NCBI GenBank assembly: GCA_905250115.1
Contig: CAJNOI010000078.1
Coordinates: 218,943-282,942, forward strand
DNA: 64,000 nt
Direction of reading: 5' to 3'
DNA from: Adineta steineri
Lineage: Eukaryota; Rotifera; Eurotatoria; Adinetida; Adinetidae
A program made the translations under genes and the position numbers. Every line of letters starts with the position of its first letter. Position 1 is the first letter of the stretch. The notes under the pieces were generated by a model. It was not told where the DNA came from and made no database searches. It saw only the letters and a list, made by a program, of their open reading frames with translations. Of the stretch, positions 23,558-37,632 are shown piece by piece.

Positions 23558-26500
23558 ATGTGGTGTCTCTTTATAATTTGGATTTTAGCGGTTTTCACTG
23601 GTTTCATCTTTACGTTTTTACCAAGACATGAAAATAGTCAAAGTGGTCTTATTGGCTTTACTGATGATTCAGGTAGAGATGAAGAAATGACTTTTATATG
23701 TAAAGAGATATTTTAAAAATGTGGAATCATGCATTCGAATTAATACTATATTAAATCGATAGGCTTAAATCAGATCAGAGAGAGAAATAATATTAAATAT
23801 TTATCGTTACTTGTCAATGAGTATTAATTTAATATAATATCATATAAAAAAATGGATTTAGCATATTAAAAGATTTTCTTATTTGCTTTATTTTTGTAGC
23901 TTCAACCCAGTTAAATCTTAATTATAAGACGAGTATTCAGAACAATGGTTCCCTGAATGTTTCAAATCTATCTGACCTAGCAACACAGGTAAAGACATCT
24001 GTATCAATTCAAATAAATTCACAAGATATTTTTCTTTGAAGATTGCCGATACATATAGTGTATCACATAAAACTATTAGAGTATTTTCTGCGAGATTTGT
24101 TCAAAGTCTCATAATAACACGGCGCAAACGAGAAATGTAAGTATTTTTTATCATTTTATTTTACTATCATCGAAGATATATATATGTTAAGCATGTGAGC
24201 GAAAGTATCATACTTTGAATTTAGTTTTCGAGCTTGCTACTACTAAACATGACATACTTAGATCAAACATATTTATATGGTAAAACTATTTGACATATTT
24301 TTCATTATTAAAAAAGAAGTAATATAATTAAAGTATGGATGATACAAAACTCTTGTCTTATCTTAGATGACTCTTCACAGTTACGAAATTAACATGATTC
24401 TACTTCTGCTAGACTTAGATTCTAAAAATCTAATTATTCAAATGAATTAGATATTAAAAATATATTAGAAGTGAATTTTTTATTGTGTTTATAATGTATT
24501 TTTGTTTTAGTGTAACAAATGACATGAATGCGACTAACCAAATGGAAAATCTATTTGTAATTGGAATTGAAATCAGATACCCAACCACATGTCATGGTGT
24601 AATAATATGCAACAATCGTTTTATTAATGGTTTCCGAAGAACGGTTCAGTTAGGTCCATCACAACTCAGTTTCGTTGTATCATTTACCAACGGTATCACA
24701 TTAAATATTGATGCTATTTTTCAATCGCTGAGTAGGGTAATCATCTACAACACAACGGACACAACAATGACTAGTAAGAACTTTCTCTCATTTTTACTAA
24801 AGTAGTTTCATATATATTCATCTTCGGTATGAGATTCATTATAGCATTGACACAGATCTGAAGTATGAAAAACCCCAAAAGGATATTTCTCCATACAGCT
24901 ATAAGATATATAGACGCTCGAATAGTATTCTGCTAGTGGAACTATATATCTGATGAAGTGTAATTATACTGTGATTGATTAATAAAAAGAATAAGAAATA
25001 TGCTGGAAAAAACGGAATAGTTATATTTACTTACTAGAACATGATATTCAGCGGAACATGAAAGATGTTAATCATACATATAATAAGTTAAATTAGTAGA
25101 CAATACATTTTCTACGATAACTCTTCAAGTAGACTAAATGTAGCATGTGCTCTATTTAATATTTGATCTGTAAAATTCTTTTTTAAATAAATTATTGTCG
25201 TTTGTATAGCAACGACAACTTCTACAACTACAAGCGCAATTACAACGACTTCGTTAACTAGCTATGCTACAACTATAACGCCAACTAGCAGCAGTACCGC
25301 GACAACGTCAACTGAGAGCAGCACAGCATCAACTAGCAGCAGCACAACGCCAACTAGCACAAGCACAACCATAACACCAACTGATAGCAGCACAGCATCA
25401 CCTAGCAGCAGCACAACGTCAACTGAGAGCGACATCACAACAACATCAACTAGCAGCAGCACTACGTTAACTGAGAGCAGCACCACAACGACATCAACTA
25501 GCAGCACTACGTCAACTGAGAGCAGCACCACGACAACGTCAACTAGCACTAGCACAACGACGACAATAACAACCAGCAGCAGCACCACAACCACCACGAC
25601 AACATCAACTACTAGCAGTACAACTACAACCTCAACAAGTACGACCACATCGACAACGACAACGACAACGACAACTATGATTACAAATCCATGTGAGTAA
25701 AAAGAAACTATAAATAATTTTTGTAGTATTTGCAGTATGAATGGTTTAAATCTTTTATCTAAAATAATTGAAATTCTATCATGTAATATTTATTTCTAAT
25801 ATTTATCAATAGACATGAGAATTAATTGTATAAGCTAAGCAATTCGCGTATTAATATTTTATAATTTATATCATTTTTAGGTGCATTCGGTGATTTAGGT
25901 TGGAATACAACAGGTATTACTGTAATCAGTTCACCACCAAATATGGGAGCTTCGGGTGTATTCGTTGGCTTAGATGGTACTTTATATTCTGTGGATGAGA
26001 ATAGTAATTTCGTTGTATGGAAACTATTAAATAATGCTGTAAATGTAACAATCGCAGTTGGATTGTATCAATCACAAGGGTCTAATAGTTCTCAACTCAA
26101 TTATCCAAATGATATTTATGTCGATAGATATGGAAATTTATATGTAAGTGATTCTAGCAATCAACGAATACAAAAGTTCAGTAATGGATCAACAATAAAT
26201 GGACAAACGATTGCAGGTGTAACTGGAGTAGCTAGCTCTGCATTGAATCAATTCAACACGCCGCGATATTTTACTTTTGATGCTACAGATACATATATGT
26301 ATATTGCTGACTATTATTGTCATCGAATTATGCGCTATTCAACGAATTCGACTGGAGGTACTAATGGAACACTGGTAGCTGGTGGAAGTGGAGCATATAA
26401 TCAAAACACATCGGTGAACGGGCCATGGGGTATTCATTATTTGTCATCTGTAAGCAGTGATCTATTTATAACAAACAATTATGGACATACAGTAATGCGT

Positions 26501-29500
26501 TGGACTCCTGGTGCTACTTCAGGCACTTTCGTTGCTGGTACGCCAGGTGTTGCAGGTTCTAATTCTACTCTCTTAAATCAGCCGATGGGTATTAAAATTG
26601 ATTCTTATTTGAACATGTACGTTGTTGACTATGGTAATCATAGAGTACAACTTTTTTGTGCAAACAATCAAACTGGCATCACTATCGCTGGAACTGGTGT
26701 CGCTGGTAGTGGCGCAACACAATTAAGTAGTCCACGTGGTATTGCATTTGATTCAGCAATGAATATGTATATTGGGGATTTCAATAACCATCGGGTCCAG
26801 AAATTTATCAAGCTCAACACAGCGGCAACATCGAGTGAGCAATATGCTTTTTTATTTGTAGTTACTTAAACGATAATTGTTTCGGTGGTCACAGGAAAAG
26901 GTTTTACTTTTAAATATCCTATGCTTACTATCTAGATAAATAACATTAGAGACGACTTCCTGATAGCACTTAAAATAGGATTAGTTTTTGACAACTGGAT
27001 TCAACCTACGGTGAGGGAGTAAATAAAGGAAATATTTCAGAGGTAAAATTAATGATTTTTATTTTCGATCTTGCTTCTTTTTTGAAACTTGTATGTATTT
27101 TTGTCTTATAAAAGAGAAATAAAACAATTATTTTAGATAAACTTCAAATTACCTCTCGAATATGCCCTGAAGTATTTGTAGTAAAAATTTCGATCCGATC
27201 GGACGAAACTAGGGAGGAAGAGAGCTCATAAGCAGACAGGATTCGAAAAAACGCCATTCTTCAGTTTTCTTAAAAAAAAGAAAAAAACAAGATTGTATAG
27301 AATCTCTGTTTAAAATAGTATTTTATGAATCCAGTAACTTCGTACCGGTATGTTATTTGTAGTCGACTAATGTCTCAAATTGTAGATAATAATTGTATTG
27401 TAAAACTATTTTGCTTTTAGCTACAAATTTTACACTTCAATGGAACTCTACAGGCATCACTGTAGCCGGTGATGTTGGTGGTTCGTCAGGTACAGCCGCC
27501 AATCGTTTTAGTGGGCCTTATGTTTTGAGATTTGATTCTTCAAATGCTCTCATTATCTCTGATACGTTAAACCATCGAATACAAAAATGGATCATAGGTA
27601 ACTCAAGTGGTGTAACAATTGCCGGTCAGGCAAGTGGAACAGCAGGTTCTTCCTCTAATTCTTTGTACCAGCCAGTCGGTATTGTACTCGACTCAAGTGA
27701 CGGCATATACATCGCAGATAAAGCCAATAATCGAGTTATGTTCTGGGCAAATGGTGCATCATCTGGCTCGATGATCGCTGGGACAGGTAATAAAAATAAG
27801 AAAAGTTTATTCTGTATTGCATTCACACTACCCAATCCAAGATTACTAGCTATAAAATCATCAGAACGTGATCTACCTGTTATTGAGAAGTGTACCATAA
27901 AATAGTTACTTCGTAGTTTTCATCTTCATTGATTATTCTTAGTATTATTATAGGAAACGAAAATGACATTTAGGAGTGTAATTGTTCATTCATAAAATGA
28001 ATAATTGCCTATAGAATCATAGAAAGTTTGAAATTTTTCATAATTTTATAGGTAATTCTTATTTTCATAAGTTTTTGTGTGATATATCATCATTAGTCTT
28101 GCTATTTAAAATCTTAGCAATACATTCCTGAAATATTGTTTCACATGTTGACACTGTCTTTTTGAGCATATAAACAACAAATAAACAGTTCAAATACTAA
28201 TAGTTTTATCCTCGAACTACACGCCTATAGTAGTGAGAGATTGCTTTCATAAAAATTATTATATTCAAACTGTTTTCAGGTGTTAGTGGAAATGCAAGCA
28301 ATCAGTTTAGAAATCCTAACATGATCGAACGCGTTTCAAGCTCGGGCACTCTGTACATCAGTGATCTAGAGAATCATCGTGTGATGCAATATCTTAACGG
28401 TAGTTCATCCGGTACTGTGGTGGCTGGTGGAAACGGACCTGGGACAAACACCTCGCAATTGTGGTACCCATTCGGATTTACTCTAGATTTATCGACGAAT
28501 AGTCTAATAATTTCAAACTGTGATGCTCACAATGTTGTTCGTTGGGTGATAGGCGCTACGAGTTGGACACTTCTTGCTGGCAGTGCTACTGGAGCAAGTG
28601 GATCTTCATCGACACTTTTGTATAATCCTATTGGTGTAGCAATAGATCGATATCACAATCTATATGTAGCTGATGCAGCCAATCATCGGATTCAGCTTTT
28701 TTTGGCTGGTCAGTTTAGTGCTACGACGATTGCCGGTATTACTGGTTCACCTGGCATCGGCGCTACTCAATTAAATAGACCCTATGGAATATTATTCGAT
28801 AACCAATTGAATTTATATGTATCAGACAATTCCAATAACAGAGTACAAAAATTTGCATATTATGGTACAACGGCAACTACGTCGACAACATCCACAACGA
28901 CAACTACAACTACAATCGCAACTACAGCTACAACAAGAACTGCGAGTGAGTAATGTGGGCGATATTTTGTATTTTTTTTATGTTGATTTTTTAAAATAAC
29001 TTTCGAGTAGTTTTGAGTGCCGATTGTTGTCCGTCTAGCAAAGTCACTGTAGAGATCATTTTCTTTCTGATATTTGAACCAGCGAAAATTTTTTATTATT
29101 CAGTTGCTGTCACCGTACATCGGGTGTTTAACACACTCAATTGGCCTGGTTGTGTCTGGCATTTTTATAAGATTATTTCTTTCATAAAAAAAAGGTTCTG
29201 TCAGGATTGATCATTGTGATTACTCTATTCAATTATTACTAGATAGTAAAATGTTAATAATGATAGATATCGTAACTGAGTAAAGTTGGAGAGCATTAAT
29301 CGTTTTAAAATTTCTTTAGAGATACTTAACTCACATATTGAGGTTTGTTAGGAGATTTCTTGTATTTTTGCATCTGGGAAGCTTCAAATCTTAGAGGGTA
29401 AAATAAGAAGCACTTTTTTCTTCCGTAGTTTTGTAGGCTTAGACGCTTAGTTTAAAATCATGGAAACAAACAGCAAGACTATTGAATAGAAGTATTTCCA

Positions 29501-32500
29501 TTTTGATTATCGATTTTATTCATTGGTTATTACTCAATGTTTTTTTTATTTAGTTTGGCAAATGGTGGGAACTGGCTCTGTTATCGGTGATGCAGGGTGT
29601 TATGGCCTTGCATCTAATTATGTAGGAAATTTCAGCCAATGCAAATCTAGTTGTGAATCAATGACGAATTGCAGTGCAGTAGATTGGCTGGCAAGTGCAT
29701 TATTATGTGTGTATCGCCAATGTACTACCTATCCGCCAAACACTCATCCACAATCGGGTGGCTGGGAAGCATGGGCTATTACAACGTCATGTAAGTCATA
29801 TGAGTTTGAGGGTGTGATCCGTTAGTAAAAAATAATATACATCCACGTCTATCCGCTCTCAAGATTATTAGACAGAATCGAACTTAGCATATTTAATAAT
29901 TGTTGCTATCTTGAACATCTGATAGAATACTTTAGTTCTCAATAGTTTTATTTCGTGTTTTAAGAATGTTGCATTAATTCTAAGTATAAATATGCTGTCA
30001 ACACACTTTCTAAACATCATCTACATGAAAGTTATTTAGATATTCTCATAAGTAAACATTCTCTCAAAACATTACATTCAAACTGATTGAGAAACAAAGT
30101 AAAACCTAAGAAAACACATTTTATTTATAATAGAATAAAGAATTTTGATCTAATTTATTGGCATTATTTCACATCTAGTAATATAAGAAAACATCAACGT
30201 TGAAAGTGTTCATTCGAATTGTTTAATCACAATGATATCGACTTAAAAATAAAACTAATAATGAGCGAAACAATTCACATAGATAAATAGGCATTCGATC
30301 GCTACTGATGTCAATCATGTTATAGATATTCATACATAGAAAAGAAATTCAATCTAAATTCTTGTTGAAAAATACTTAACAAGTTTAATTTGTTGTAGCT
30401 TTACTTAATCCACCTCCTATTATTCAGTGGTTATTCGATGGCGATTTTAACGATGTATATGGTACTTATAATGGATATTTAGTTAATAACAGTAATGTTA
30501 CATGGATGTCACCAGGCTATGCTGGATATGGAAGTGCCGTTTGCTTTTTATCTACCAATTATTTACTCGTCAATCATTATCTTAATTTCAATTCAACTAG
30601 TTTCACAATTTCTGCTTGGATATGGATTCCAGCTAATCTTTCATTAGGTGGAAATTTCTTTGTAATTTTTAGTCATTGCAACGCAACTAATCCAGATATG
30701 TGTATGCACATTGGAATAAATGGTGGTAGAGTCTTTTTAGGTTTCTACAGTGATGATTTAACAGGAGGTACTTCACTGAGTTCCAACCAATGGTACCATG
30801 TTGCCTACGTCTACGATCGATTATCATCCAGACAGATTGTTTATTTCAAAGGAAATCAAGATGGAACTCGAGTGACTAATGGTTTTTATACAGGTATTGC
30901 AAGCACACTGGTTGTCGGAGCCATACCGTCATTTGGTACGGGATTTGTTGCTAATAATGGTTTCATTGATAAATTGACATTTGTGTCACGTGTTAAAACT
31001 TCTGCTGAGCTTCTTGACGAAGCTACTCTTGTTGCTTATTATCCATTCGATAATTCTTACACTGACTTCGGACCCAATCAGATCATAAATAGTACTAGTG
31101 TCTCAACTATGTTTGACTCGTCTGGTCAATTTAATCAATGTTTATTGATTAATTCAACAAATTTATCTTACTTTCAAACAACAGGTTTCTCTTATCTTGG
31201 TCAGACGAGCTATTCATATTCATTCTCTTTGTGGATTTATCCATTCGTCAATAATGGTACTATTCTTCAGGTAAAATTCACCTAAACATAATCATCATAT
31301 CTAATCTATCATGATTAATTAGGTCAGCTCTTCAAATGGTTGGTGTGTGCCAATGATTGGTTTTGATATTTCTGGTCGTCTAACAATCCAAACAATGGGT
31401 AGTAATGGTATTTATGCTGTTTCATTAACTTCTGGAACATTATCACTAAACCAATGGACTCATATGGCTATGACTTATTCAACTATAAATGGTATTCAAC
31501 TGTTTATGAATGGAGTATTCATGGTTGGTAATAATACCGTTACAAGCTACTCAGCTAGTGGTCAAATAAGTACAATTACTATTGGAACTTGTCTTTCTCC
31601 AAGTACATGTGCTGTTAATACAACAACAATTATTCCATCACAATTTCGAGGAAAAATTGATGAATTAAAAATCTTTTCTCGTGAATTATCATTAAGTGAT
31701 ATTGGTCAACTAGCTCAAGGTCAGTATTTTTAATTCAAATATTAATAAGAAATAAGATCGTTTGTTCAGTTTGCACGAGAGATATCCCATTTTTTCGATA
31801 AAGTAACTTTTGACTCATTCTGACAGGTAAAAATAATAATGTAAGCATCGAATACTCTGTATTATTGTTAGCTATCATTGCACAATTCCTACTGAATGTC
31901 TGAAAAAGACGAACATTAATAGAGTATATCATCATTTGTAACACTTGTTATCTGCAAAAAAAATATATTGAACTTTTAAAAGACATATTTAAACATGCGT
32001 TTAGTCAACAATAGAAAACAGTAAAATGAGATATATTTCCTCTTATAACTGTCAGAAAAGACTTTTTTCTTCTGTAAAAATGTCAGTAAATTAGAGACTC
32101 AATATATGAATCAATGATAATATTATGAATTATTGTTTAGCAACAAGCTTATATACATTTGGTCCATCCAGTTTCTGGCAATTTGATAACAATACCTTAG
32201 ATAGTATATCAAATCTCAATGGAGTAGGTGTCAATTCACCTAGTTATGTAACACCTGGAATCACTGGCAGTGGATATGCTTTAAATCTTAATAAAACCAA
32301 TACTCAATATGTAACAATAGCAGCCAATCAAATATTCGCTAATACTAGTTTTACAGTGGAAATGTGGATTTATCCTACTTCATTAAGCGATATTTTTTAT
32401 GGACTCTTCTCTCAACATGAAGCTTCGGGAACTGATCGTCTATTACATTTGATTCTTAAATATCAACTGCTTTACATGGGTTTTTTTAGTGATGATCTTC

Positions 32501-33818
32501 AGGGTACAACCTCAGTGTCAGTTCCGTACACTTGGTATCATGTTACTTTCGTTTACGACTATCGATCACGAACACAAATCGTATATTTGAATGGATATCA
32601 AGATGGTCTTCGTACTCCGGCTGGACCATATTTAGGAATCTCTGGCGCAATAACTATTGGAACATTTTTTGATTCTTCTAATATAACTCAACCTTACAAT
32701 GGGTAAGAAAAAATGATTAAGTTAAAAGCATTGAGGTTGAGTAGTTTACCCATTCTCTATCAATTAATTCCTTACGCTTAAAAACTTGAAAAGAAATAGA
32801 GATTATCATTTGATTTTTAGTTACATTGATCAAGTTTCGCTGACCATGCGAACTAAAACTGCTAGCGAAATACTTACTGATGCTACTTTGACCACTTGGC
32901 ATTCATTTGATAGTATACCATTACAAGACTCTGGTCCACTTGGACTTATTACAGCAACTAATAATGTTACTTTAACAACTGGAAAGGTGAATCAAGCATT
33001 AAATTTCAACTCAACTTCATCTTATTATCAGGTATGTCGTTGAAATTATTTAACCTTTTACTGTTAATAGTTTAGAAAAAGAAACATGAATATATCGAAG
33101 CTCTAGTATTTTACATAAAGCAAGAATAAATAAATACAATCTGATCCAATTGAGTGTACATAATTGCGCACGCAGTTTGACTAATTAATAGATATTTAAA
33201 ATACAGTTGATCCATTGATTTTCATCTAACTAAATTATTCGATCAACAAGGTTGAGAAGACTTTATATATAATAACTAGAAAATGATGAAAATAACAATA
33301 AGATCATTTAATGTATAATATTTATTTAGATACAAAGTTTTGTTCTTCTTGGAACCTCGAACCATTCATACTCTATTGCGTTGTGGGTTAAACGTACATC
33401 AACAGGTGGTGGAACTCTTGTTCATCTTTCAACACAAACAAATGGACAAGGATGGTGTGTTACCCTATTAGGATTTCGCTCTACTGGTGAAATAGTAACC
33501 ACCAATTCGGGCTCTACAGGCAATGAAGTAGTGGGTCCTATTCTACCCATCAACGTCTGGACTCATGTCACTAGTACTTTCTCAACCATGAATGGATTAC
33601 GATTTTATATAAATGGAATATATAGTGCTAGTACAGGTGTTATGTCCTATAGTGCTGCACAACAAGCAGTTATTTTGACATTGGGAAATCCAATGATGGG
33701 TGGCTCCTGCAATTCATCATCAATTACTACAGGCATTTATTCTGGTTATTTAGATGAATTTCGTGTTTATTCTCGAGAACTAAGTGTTGCGGACGTTTAT
33801 ACACTTGCTAATCCATAA
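23558..33818 (+). CDS. Large NHL-repeat / PAN / LamG mucin-like extracellular protein
   Basis: Fourteen exons: 23558-23672, 23900-23988, 24042-24136, 24511-24773, 25210-25692, 25881-26834, 27421-27786, 28280-28945, 29554-29790, 30399-31270, 31323-31719, 32141-32702, 32821-33031, 33330-33818. They join in frame to 1932 residues. Residues 1-25 are a signal or membrane anchor. RRKR at 95-98 resembles a furin site. Residues 188-348 are an almost pure Thr/Ser stalk. Two NHL blocks follow (349-666 and 667-1010) with repeats such as LYVSDSSNQRIQKF and MYVVDYGNHRVQLF, typical beta-propeller blades. Residues 1011-1089 form a Cys-rich PAN/Apple-like domain (CYGLASNY ... CKSSC ... CSAVDW). Four LamG-like jelly-roll domains (1090-1932) show WYHVAYVYD and WTHMAMTYS type strands. 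The mix suggests a heavily O-glycosylated adhesion or mucus protein that binds glycans. Substrate and partners unknown. A 5'-UTR exon upstream is likely. Confidence 0.85.
25210..25692 (+). repeat. Coding minisatellite for the Thr/Ser stalk
   Basis: The whole exon is built from imperfect units around ACTAGCAGCAGCACAACG and ACTGAGAGCAGCACCACG, coding TSSSTT and TESSTT. Unit lengths are multiples of three, so copy-number change would lengthen or shorten the stalk without breaking the frame. A shorter Thr-rich run closes the second NHL block near 28870-28940. Confidence 0.85.
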
Positions 33819-34563
33819 ATATAAACTATGAAAAAGATTCTTTCTTGCTGTATAATATATATACCATATTTACATAATAATCAAGCGTTTTATTTCTAAT
33901 TAAAAGATTTGCTTTAACTTTTTTTGTATTGTGAAAATGCTTCTCTTAAAAATAAATTTAAGCGTGGTGTGAGGAACTGAATATTGTATTTATTGCACAG
34001 TAAGGAAGTGCGAAGTAGTACTCATGAAATAGTAAAGCGTATTTATTTTTCTTATGTTAAGTAATAAGCCAGAATATCTCATACTTTTAACATCAACAAA
34101 GAGAGTAAACAAATTATGATAATATTATACCACTTTTCACTCGACATTAATGTTTTTTCTTCTCGAAAAAATTTCTCTAATGATTAGCATCAGTTGTTAA
34201 TTGATCAGTTTCAGTTAAAACTTTTTTATACATTTTATTTCTGTAATTTATATTGGACAAAAAATAAATTGATTTAAATATTATTAGATTAGAAAGAGAA
34301 TTTCAGAGGTTCTAAGAGTTGGAGTCGGTTCTCCTGGTTTTGCATATCACTGTGACATAACAAAAATCTTGAGTAGAGTATAAATGAGAAGTATCTTTGA
34401 ATTAAAATAAATATTTAAAGCATTTTTTTATTTACAAAATACAACAACTATGAAATATATTATAAAAATAGTCTTATTTGTTCTTCTAATAAATTTCTCT
34501 TCAATTTTATCTATCATCATAAAATAAGATTAAAATAAATGGATATATCTCTACATTTTTTGT
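33819..34563. other. Convergent intergenic stretch
   Basis: Lies between the 3' ends of the large NHL/LamG gene and protoglobin copy 2. AT-rich; no gene or repeat recognised. Confidence 0.5.
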
Positions 34564-35208
34564 TTACATCCAACAACATTTTAATTTTTTTGTTAATGGT
34601 GGTGTTTGAATAACAATTGCATCGTCTTTTAATGGAATAAAATAATGCATTGTAAAAAATTCATTTTGTATCCAAAATAATTTATTTATAGCTATTAAAA
34701 TTCCATGTTTATTTATTTCATCTATATTATCAGCATTACATAAAATATCAATAAGTGTTTGTTGTAAATAACCAAGTAAAACATTAATATGTATATAATC
34801 AATATTAATTGATGATAAACCAGCTTGATTTGTATGCATTTTTCCAACTTGTGATAAATATTGAAGAAATGTATCATTCCAATCATGTTGTGTCAAAACT
34901 TTTTTTAAATACATAGTTAACATATCTTTACGAAATGTCATATCTGTTGATTCTAATGTATCACCGGAAATAGTTTTTTTTGGAATAAATTTTTCATTAT
35001 GTATAAGAAAATGTTCTTTTGTTATATCAAATGAAAATAATTTTCGACAAACAGAATCAACAATTACAGGAATAACTGGTAAAACAATTGATGAAAATGT
35101 ATTAAGCATAGTTATATCATTTATAGTAAAATTTAAAAATTTTGATAAATATTCAAAACGATAACGAAGATCATTATTAAGTCGATCACTATCAATATGT
35201 TCAGCCAT
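34564..35208 (-). CDS. Protoglobin copy 2, double-Cys tail, altered distal residue
   Basis: Intronless, 214 residues, aligned end to end with copy 1. The proximal His is kept in VGKMH, and the segments SINIDYIHINVLLG and FFTMHY match the other copies. In the helix-B segment this copy reads SVCRKLFSFDIT where copies 1, 3 and 4 have VY(R/K)KL, so the presumed distal Tyr is replaced by Cys, which could change ligand chemistry. The C-terminus is basic and ends KKLKCCWM, a CCxx tail that fits prenylation motifs. It forms a same-strand cluster with copies 3 and 4; all lack introns. Origin by horizontal transfer followed by duplication is inferred. Confidence 0.85.
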   Translation of the reverse strand: MAEHIDSDRLNNDLRYRFEYLSKFLNFTINDITMLNTFSSIVLPVIPVIVDSVCRKLFSFDITKEHFLIHNEKFIPKKTISGDTLESTDMTFRKDMLTMYLKKVLTQHDWNDTFLQYLSQVGKMHTNQAGLSSINIDYIHINVLLGYLQQTLIDILCNADNIDEINKHGILIAINKLFWIQNEFFTMHYFIPLKDDAIVIQTPPLTKKLKCCWM

Positions 35209-37632
35209 AGAAAGATGAAATATAAATGTTTTATTTAAAAATAGTTCTTTCTATTTTTCTTTCTTGTTTTTTTACGCATCTCATGATGTAAAGTACATTG
35301 CAAAAAGTTTAATTACGCATGACTTCGAATAAATTTACATTTCAAACCATTTTATTTTACAGGTCCGACAGATAAACATATATGCAACAAAGAATTGAAA
35401 TATCAAAATCAAATAGTAGCACGCTATATAAACTAATCAGAAATGCGAATTAGTATTTAACATAACTTATAAACCATAGTATTATAATAATCTTTTATTT
35501 AGTAGTATGGATAGATGAGTATGTTATTGATGGAAATAATGCGTTGTAGGATAGATCAATAGGAATGCTTAAGATATTTTTTAAAATTGAATTATGAAAA
35601 TTATTTCACTCTAATTATGTGTGACTTGGAACAATTATGAAAATAGTTTCCAATGTACTTGAATCATCTTTCTTTGTACAATAATTAAAATCATTTGTTA
35701 GTTTTTTAAAAGCATTTAATTTTGTTAGATTGGTAGTTGCTGTTAAGATGTGTCTGCATTCAATAAATAATGCAATTATAATTTGAAAAAAAAATTTGCA
35801 TAGTTATTAAATAAAATATATGAATTTCTATTTATCACACATATACCATCTATGATTAGACTTCAAGCAGATCAAACCTAACGGCTATCCAATAATCTTT
35901 GAGAATCAGCGCTATGAAGTCTACTATCAGATAGTATATATTTTGAAATTGAAAATAATTGGAATGTAATGCTAATGTATATATAACATATAATAAATAG
36001 TTTTATCAAGTTTAGTTGATTTGTCGCAAAATTCGTTATTGAGAAAGTGTTATGTATACCAAACATGAGATAAAAATTGTTCGAACTCAAGATCTTCTTG
36101 AGAGTTCATCGTCTATATTGAATTTCTTCGTACTTATTTGTCGTGTGATTCTATATTTATACTTTCATTCAGAACTTTTGTTTTTATATTGTCTAGTATT
36201 TTCATTGATTATTGATCAAGATCCAAAATATATTTATCTTGACAATTTCCAAAAAAAAACCTTCTGATTTCTACTGATGCATTAAAATATAACTAGATCA
36301 TGTGTCTCATGTCAAAATAAACTAGTATTAAAAAAACATGTATATCTCTATAAATAAACATAAACATTTTATGCTTCGTTTCTCACAGGAAATACGAGCT
36401 GTTCTAGTACCATATAAAATTAATTTGTGGAAATATCTAGGTAAATATCATGCATATCTATCATATGTAGAACAAAAGAACAATTTAAAATGATTTCAGC
36501 AGTTACTAATAGCTAAAAAAAGTAGACCAATGATTTCTGCAGTCTACTACTTATAAAAAAAATATTAGCCAATTTTGTATTGGTAAAATGTTTGTTCACT
36601 TGATATAATATCGAAAACTTCAACTATAAATATTTTCTTCAGTAGAACTTCATCGAACTATTTCAGAACAAAGTTTTTCACCTGAAACAAATTCATAATT
36701 ATAATCTTCCTTAAGAATACACTATGTTAGAGAAAAAAGTCAGACTTACCTTCTAATAATAATATAGAAAAGACATGTCTTACGGTTAATTGAAGTTAAT
36801 TTAACATGATGTTGTCTTTCCTAAGATTATCAAGTGGAGATTTTTGTACCAAATATACTTTCTATTCTACTACGTATTTATTAGAATCATTGAATTGCAC
36901 TAATCAGTATTCTTAATAAAAAAATAGATATAAAAATTAATTTTAGCAATGAGGTCCAAAGAAAATTATTCGTGTCAATGAGAAAGAAAAATGAGACTGA
37001 TATATAAATATTGTAATCAACTCTTTAAAGGATACTTCATCTTATATTTTTGATTATAAAAATGAGAATGAATAGAAAATTTTCTAGTTGATTATTTTAT
37101 ACTTTTTGTTGAAAAAACTCAATATTTGAAAGAACTTTTATCTCTGATAGAATAATTAAAACCTGTTCAAGCCTATCATACTGTTATTTGTGATATAACA
37201 AACACATGACAGACTTCTTTCTTATAAATGGCTTAAAATGATGACTGGTATCTTTTCAGGAACATGTCTCTTTGTGACATTATGGGAGGTGAAGTACTTT
37301 AGCTTAAAATAGAATTCTTTTGTATCTGACATGGATATTTTCCAGTTTTTAATTGAAAATACTTCATGTTCGAGTGAACGAGTATCTTTTTAGGTTATAT
37401 AACAGAAATAATTTTTCAAACGAATTGCAAACTAAGAATATACGAATAAATCACTACTAAGACGAAACTCTTTGATCTTTCTTAATCTAATATTAACAAT
37501 CAAAAGAATAATACAGTAGAAGCATGACTCACATTGTATATAACATATGAAGAGTTTATTTTATTGTTCATTTCAATTTATACTATCTTTTTTTTGATAA
37601 TTTCCAAATACAAGAAAAAAAAAGAAAAAAAT
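35209..37632. other. Spacer between protoglobin copies 2 and 3
   Basis: About 2.4 kb of AT-rich DNA with no supported gene. Just upstream of copy 2 the purine-rich (coding-strand) leader resembles that of copy 3, including the shared plus-strand string AAATAGTTCTTT. Short open frames near 36052-36267 look like noise. Confidence 0.45.

Noticed and set aside
25262..25648. Minus-strand Val/Leu-rich frame resembling a membrane protein
   Set aside because: It is the antisense reading of the Thr/Ser minisatellite (ACA and AGC codons read backward give Val and Leu codons).
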